From Paraeggerthella sp964369725 (GTDB lineage Bacteria; Actinomycetota; Coriobacteriia; Coriobacteriales; Eggerthellaceae): DNA of 64,000 bases. The stretch lies in the NCBI GenBank assembly GCA_964369725.1, contig CAYJGC010000003.1:1-64000 (forward strand), read 5' to 3'. Every line of letters starts with the position of its first letter. Position 1 is the first letter of the stretch. The notes under the pieces are model-generated. The model was not told the DNA's origin. It made no database searches and saw only the letters and a list, made by a program, of their open reading frames with translations. This document shows positions 60,117 to 64,000 of the stretch, in pieces. Position numbers and translations under genes: made by a program.

Positions 60117-61289
60117 ATGTACGAACGTCTAATAGTTAAAAAGCTTCATGAGAGAATGTTAGAACCTTTGGGTCTTATTCAAGTACTCGTTGGTCCGCGT
60201 CAAACTGGAAAGAGTACTGCGCTTAAACAGGCAAGTGAAAAAGTATCATTGCCCATTAGTTCGATTTCAGCTGATATGGGAAATTGGGCTTGGTTGCGAA
60301 CGGAATGGCAGCAGGCACGAAATCTTGCAGCACTTAAAGGTGAAGTCATTCTTATCATTGATGAAGTTCAGAAAATTAAAGACTGGTCGTCAATTGTTAA
60401 AGAGCTATGGGATGAAGACCGACGCAACAACATTGAAGTAAAAGTTTTCTTGTCTGGTTCGTCTTCTTTGTTGCTAGGTAGAGGGCTGGAAGAATCGTTG
60501 ATGGGTCGGTATGAGATACTGCGCAGCCCCCAATGGTATTATGCAGAATGCAGAGACGCTTTTGGCTACTCGTTAGAGGATTTTATCTATTATGGCGGCT
60601 ACCCCCGCTCTGCCTCTTTTGTGGATGATGAATTGCGCTGGCGAAGATTCATGATAGATTCAATTATTGAACCAACTATTTCCCAAGATGTATTGGCTAT
60701 GGCTCCCGTGAAAAAACCTGCCCTTATGCGTGCTCTTTTCTCTTTAGGGGTGCAGTTTTCAGCTCAAGAACTTTCATTCAATAAAATGCTTGGGCAGTTG
60801 CAAGACGCTGGTAATACGGTAACGTTGGCGGAATATCTCAATTTGCTGTCTATGGCGGGCATGTTGAGCGGTTTGCAAAAATACGAGACGCGCCTCATAT
60901 CAACAAGAAAGAGCTCCCCGCGACTCATGGCGCACGACAGTTCTTTGCAAAGTGCCATGTTGGGAATTCCTAAACAGCAACTTGAAAACGATTCTTCTGC
61001 TTGGGGGCATTTGGTTGAAACTGTTGTAGGAGCCTATTTGCTTCATAGGAGTTTTGAAGAGGGCTTTGAAGTTCTTTGGTGGCGCGATGGAGCGTATGAG
61101 GTCGATCTTGTTTTGCGTAAAGGTTCTGCAATAACTGCTATTGAAGTCAAAAGCGGGAGAGTGAAGAATCTGAAGGGAATGCAAAAATTTTTGGAAGCGT
61201 ATCCTCAAGCGTATCGAATTGTTGTAGGCGGATCTGAGAGTAGTCTCGAGAGCTTTCTTTTGGGAGAGATTCCCTTGTTTTTATGCTAA
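60117..61289 (+). CDS. AAA_14/DUF4143 family ATPase
   Basis: 390 residues, ATG with AAGGGA upstream. N-terminal P-loop ATPase with Walker A VLVGPRQTGKSTAL (residues 23-36), Walker B VILIIDEVQKIKDW and a sensor-like VFLSGSSSLLLGRGL, then RYEILRSPQWYYAECRDAF and YYGGYPRSA. The C-terminal DUF4143 domain includes WGHLVETVVGAYL, WWRDGAYEVDLVL and AIEVKSGRVKNLKGMQKF, a restriction-endonuclease-like fold (D-x-E-V-K pattern) as in the family. These ATPases are common in anaerobes and often transferred; role unknown. Its promoter region carries the repeated half-sites listed separately. Confidence 0.9.
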   Translation: MYERLIVKKLHERMLEPLGLIQVLVGPRQTGKSTALKQASEKVSLPISSISADMGNWAWLRTEWQQARNLAALKGEVILIIDEVQKIKDWSSIVKELWDEDRRNNIEVKVFLSGSSSLLLGRGLEESLMGRYEILRSPQWYYAECRDAFGYSLEDFIYYGGYPRSASFVDDELRWRRFMIDSIIEPTISQDVLAMAPVKKPALMRALFSLGVQFSAQELSFNKMLGQLQDAGNTVTLAEYLNLLSMAGMLSGLQKYETRLISTRKSSPRLMAHDSSLQSAMLGIPKQQLENDSSAWGHLVETVVGAYLLHRSFEEGFEVLWWRDGAYEVDLVLRKGSAITAIEVKSGRVKNLKGMQKFLEAYPQAYRIVVGGSESSLESFLLGEIPLFLC

Positions 61290-61549
61290 GCTGTTCCCTC
61301 GTAGCAGGCTGCGCATTGAGGGGTGTGATGCGGATGGGCAGTATGTAACGGGGTGCTGTTTTTTGAGCATTCAGGCGTATTTGGCTGTAAGAAGTGCAAT
61401 ATTTGTACACCAGACACTTGTTTTTATCATGCGAAAAATTCAAAGCAAGAAGTCTCTTACGTAGTCAAGGTGCTTGCTCTTGCCGCATCAAAATCCCGTG
61501 CGCTTTCATCAAAAAATCACCTTATAAAGTTGTATTAAATTGAAATCAA

Positions 61550-61585
61550 GCTCCTTATTTATATCAAAAATAAGGAGCAATTTTT
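61550..61585 (+). terminator. Rho-independent terminator
   Basis: GCTCCTTATTT (61550-61560) and AAATAAGGAGC (61568-61578) with a 7-base loop, then AATTTTTG. Perfect stem. Confidence 0.85.
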
Positions 61586-61692
61586 GTATGTTCATGCGTT
61601 TATCTCAGGTAGTAAATCCTTATCATCTATAAGCAAAAACATTGATTTATCAGGGCTTTTAGCTGTATTTATTTGACAGGTTAGCTAATTGG

Positions 61693-61716
61693 GCGTTGCT
61701 GTACAGCAACGCTTTT
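61693..61716 (+). terminator. Terminator or attenuator hairpin upstream of the adhesin gene
   Basis: GCGTTGCT-GTAC-AGCAACGC followed by TTTT. A perfect palindrome 107 bases upstream of the adhesin start codon and just after a TTGACA element. It may be a second terminator of the upstream gene or an attenuator of the adhesin gene. Confidence 0.5.
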
Positions 61717-61823
61717 CCCTACGTTTATTTTTCTATGACAGTATTTTTCGACAAGCTAGTAGCAAAGCAATTAGTTTTTTTGCTTGCCCAATTTCGGTGT
61801 ATGTCTGTCGGGAAAGGAAGCGT

Positions 61824-64000
61824 ATGAAAAGAGCTCTAACGGCTTTATTAATGTTGACTATGGTGCTTATTGGTGTGGGGGTTTCGCCGGCGAAAGCTAC
61901 AGAACAATCGCAGGAGGTAACTGCTTTTTTGGGGAATGCCCAAGCGGCTGTTTTTCAAAACGACACAGCAGTTGGCTCTGGTGATACCATTAAATTTAAT
62001 GAGATGATAGAAATAGATGTTTCGTTTGATGTTCCCGTTAAGGGTGATTATCCCATACCGCCTGTTCCTTCAGAAATTGTGCGTCAAGGTGATACGGCAA
62101 CTATAGTTTTAGCAAAGGGACTCCAGCTAGAAGAACCAATGGTGAATCTTGAAATGAGAACACCAGATAACGTAAAACTCGGGAGTATTTCACTCGTTAA
62201 TGAAACAATATCGGACGGCGTGAAGATCGTGCAAGCAAATATCATCTTTGATGGCGATGACGATGTTTTTAATGGTATGTATGCTAACGTAGAAGGTTCT
62301 TTTAGTGCAACGCTCAAGTATGAGGGAAAAACAGCGGGAGATGAGGATCAAACAGATACCGTTGTTATATTGGGAAAGGATTACACGATAGGGATCCCTG
62401 CAATACCGCTTGAATATACGTTTGAGAAATCGGGAGAATATGCTCAAGGTGTTATGACGTGGACAATCATAGTTGATCAAAAGCGAGGCGTGAGCCATGT
62501 GAACTTGCAGGGATTTGAGTTTGTTGATGATATGCTTGAGGCAGGAACTTACGTAGATAATTCGTTTAAGGTGAATGGTGTTACAGTTTCGCCTATGCTG
62601 ACCAGCGAAAATCAAAGTCTTTCGTATGTATTTCCAGAAACAACAGGTGAGCAAGTTATCACCTTTGAAACGATCGTTTATGACGAAACCAACCCTCAAC
62701 CTCAAGAACAAAGCGCGGTAAATCATGCAGACTTGTTGAAAGGCGGCGAAGAATCCCCTGTAGCCGAATCGTCTGCAACGGTTTCGTATGCGGTTAACTG
62801 GATAGAAAAAACCTTTGAGAAAACAGGTGATATATATGAAAATACCGCTAAGATTGACTGGAAGGTAGCCTTTAATCAGGTAGGAGCAACGCTCAATGAC
62901 GTTAAAGTGACCGACGTTTTAGACTCAAATCTTATTTTTCGAAGTGCATATTATCAAACGGGATATATGGACGAAGAGGGAAATCTTGTATGGAATGCAA
63001 CTGAAACACCCATAACGCCAGCAAATAGCGTGTATTCGTTTCATACCGTAGATACTCCAATCTTGTTGACTATTAAATCCGACGTTATTAAGCCTGATTT
63101 GATTAGCGGCAGTTTTTCCATTAATAATACGGTCAGTATCGTTTGGAGCGGAATAGATAGTCTGCTTAGTGACGAAGCGGAAAGGATATCTATTGGGTAC
63201 GACGTACTGACTAAATCTGCAAAAAATGTTGATACGGTAAATGGAATTGTCGAATGGGAAATAGATGTAAATGCACGTACGCAGGAGGTTGACCAGTTGT
63301 CTACCTATGACCTGCTAATCTATAGCGATTCTGTAGTAAACCCTAGCGAACTTGTTTATTATGATGCGGGAGGTTCGCCTCTGGCTATCGATCCGCTTAT
63401 TTTAGGCGAACTCATACCAAGCTATCAGCAAAAGTATATTGAAGGTAGTGAAACTTCAGCAGATGAAATCACGTTTGAGGTTATTGCTGTAAAAGATTCA
63501 GAGGGAAATCGTGTAGGAGATTTGCTTAAAATGACAGGGTTTAAGCCGGTGGATGCAAAGCAGACGATGACCTACAAAACCAATATGCTTAACCCAAAAG
63601 CACTTTTTAGCGAAAATACATCGACCAGAATAAATAATTATGCAATCCTTTTTTCTGGGAGTGATGTGGTTAACAGCAGTAGAGGAACGACAAGGTACGA
63701 AACAGAAGTTATAAAAAAAGATGCGTTAACGCGTGAAGCGGCGGCAGATAACAATTTCACGCTTGACGAAATCAATTCATCGGGCGCTTCAGATAGGCAA
63801 AGCTTTAATTACAACACCCAATCAGTAGTGTTTAGACTTCATGTGAACGCATCGGGTGTAAATACCGCGATACTTGAAGAGCAGCTTGGTGAAATTGTAT
63901 TAAAAGATACGCTACCCGCAGGTTGGGACTTTGTGGAATTTGAAGAAGGCGTTCCCTGTCTTATATATGAAGGTGTAAGTGCTGCAAATTCAAGCGTGAC
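61824..64000 (+). CDS. Cell-surface adhesin with repeated collagen-binding-like domains, partial (3' end beyond window)
   Basis: Open from ATG 61824 (GGAAAGGAAG four bases upstream) to the end of the window, 725 codons without a stop; no C-terminal sorting signal is visible. Residues 1-26 are a signal peptide (LLMLTMVLIGVGVSPAKA). Then come domains that each begin with a K-S/T-G motif followed by a W-x-I/V strand: FEKSGEYAQGVMTWTIIVD (about 199), FEKTGDIYENTAKIDWKVAF (about 330) and LTKSAKNVDTVNGIVEWEID (about 462), spaced roughly 130 residues apart. This is typical of isopeptide-stabilised, LPXTG-anchored adhesins and pilins. Likely function is attachment to host or bacterial surfaces (inference). 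Confidence 0.8.
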   Translation, partial: MKRALTALLMLTMVLIGVGVSPAKATEQSQEVTAFLGNAQAAVFQNDTAVGSGDTIKFNEMIEIDVSFDVPVKGDYPIPPVPSEIVRQGDTATIVLAKGLQLEEPMVNLEMRTPDNVKLGSISLVNETISDGVKIVQANIIFDGDDDVFNGMYANVEGSFSATLKYEGKTAGDEDQTDTVVILGKDYTIGIPAIPLEYTFEKSGEYAQGVMTWTIIVDQKRGVSHVNLQGFEFVDDMLEAGTYVDNSFKVNGVTVSPMLTSENQSLSYVFPETTGEQVITFETIVYDETNPQPQEQSAVNHADLLKGGEESPVAESSATVSYAVNWIEKTFEKTGDIYENTAKIDWKVAFNQVGATLNDVKVTDVLDSNLIFRSAYYQTGYMDEEGNLVWNATETPITPANSVYSFHTVDTPILLTIKSDVIKPDLISGSFSINNTVSIVWSGIDSLLSDEAERISIGYDVLTKSAKNVDTVNGIVEWEIDVNARTQEVDQLSTYDLLIYSDSVVNPSELVYYDAGGSPLAIDPLILGELIPSYQQKYIEGSETSADEITFEVIAVKDSEGNRVGDLLKMTGFKPVDAKQTMTYKTNMLNPKALFSENTSTRINNYAILFSGSDVVNSSRGTTRYETEVIKKDALTREAAADNNFTLDEINSSGASDRQSFNYNTQSVVFRLHVNASGVNTAILEEQLGEIVLKDTLPAGWDFVEFEEGVPCLIYEGVSAANSSV

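Larger units (their letters stand above)
61290..61823 (+). other. Intergenic region between the ATPase and adhesin genes
   Basis: About 530 bases. Two hairpins with T-runs (61550-61585 and 61693-61716, listed separately) and a TTGACA at 61674-61679 with no good -10 are the only features. Short open frames here have no support. Confidence 0.5.

Noticed and set aside
1..64000. CRISPR arrays, insertion sequences, prophage genes, rRNA
   Set aside because: None seen. The only tandem repeats are the short half-site array at 59931-60099 and the gap-flanking duplications. No transposase or integrase is encoded.

Overview
The window is a chromosomal segment of a draft genome with moderate GC content. 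Gene content and gene order point to the actinobacterial class Coriobacteriia. Support for this includes a C-P lyase operon ending in a PHP-family cyclic phosphate dihydrolase (PhnPP, described from Eggerthella lenta and Clostridium difficile), a single-chain PurL of about 1244 residues, a DUF6092 protein, a DUF5685 protein, an aldo/keto reductase with two 4Fe-4S clusters, two bacterial-PH-domain proteins, a PspC protein and an LPXTG-type adhesin. No rRNA, tRNA or CRISPR array was seen. Genus-level placement is not possible from this sequence alone. There are four 100-N scaffold gaps. Three are flanked by an exact 55-bp direct repeat, which is a contig-overlap artefact, and two of these falsely split intact genes.

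Layout. 1-9.2 kb: a minus-strand nitroreductase/DUF6092 pair, then housekeeping genes rsmI, a YgjP-type peptidase, a secreted wall protein, metG, a tatD gene broken by an in-frame TGA, a flavodoxin-like reductase (gap 1) and rsmA. 9.2-14.3 kb: thrH, an Fe-S aldo/keto reductase with a free-standing lipoyl-domain protein, a PF12897-type aminotransferase and a GNAT acetyltransferase. 14.5-20.9 kb: a membrane/envelope cluster (two PH-domain proteins, hemolysin III/PAQR, a CBS/CorC transporter, PspC) and a second wall protein that shares its C-terminal domain with the first. 21-33.5 kb: two TrkA potassium-regulator proteins, purB, a Tat-exported protein divergent from a two-component system (gap 2), purC, a membrane protein and purL. 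33.6-37.1 kb, minus strand: a DUF2974 alpha/beta hydrolase, the Asp23/DUF2273/AmaP cell-envelope set and a MoaE-like gene with a strong promoter.

37.4-48 kb: a complete, tightly coupled phosphonate operon phnD-C-E-E-G-H-I-J-K-M-L-PP. It covers uptake (DCEE), formation of the ribose-phosphonate intermediate and C-P cleavage (GHIJKLM) and recovery of phosphate from the cyclic product (PhnPP). 48-51 kb (gap 3): lysA and hom. 51.4-55.3 kb: a zinc-ribbon membrane protein, DUF5685, a short J-protein and a second-type DnaK, which look like a dedicated chaperone module. 55.6-59.8 kb: pyrE, a HAD hydrolase, metA and metY. With hom these give homoserine -> O-acetylhomoserine -> homocysteine. 59.9-61.3 kb: an AAA/DUF4143 ATPase preceded by a striking array of alternating TGAGTAA/TTACTCA half-sites that contains gap 4. 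61.8 kb to the end: the N-terminal 725 residues of a large secreted adhesin that runs out of the window.

Of most interest for follow-up are the DUF4143 ATPase operator array, the tatD in-frame TGA, the DnaJ/DnaK/DUF5685 module, the lipoyl-domain/aldo-keto pair, and the Fur-like motif in the promoter of the MoaE-like gene.
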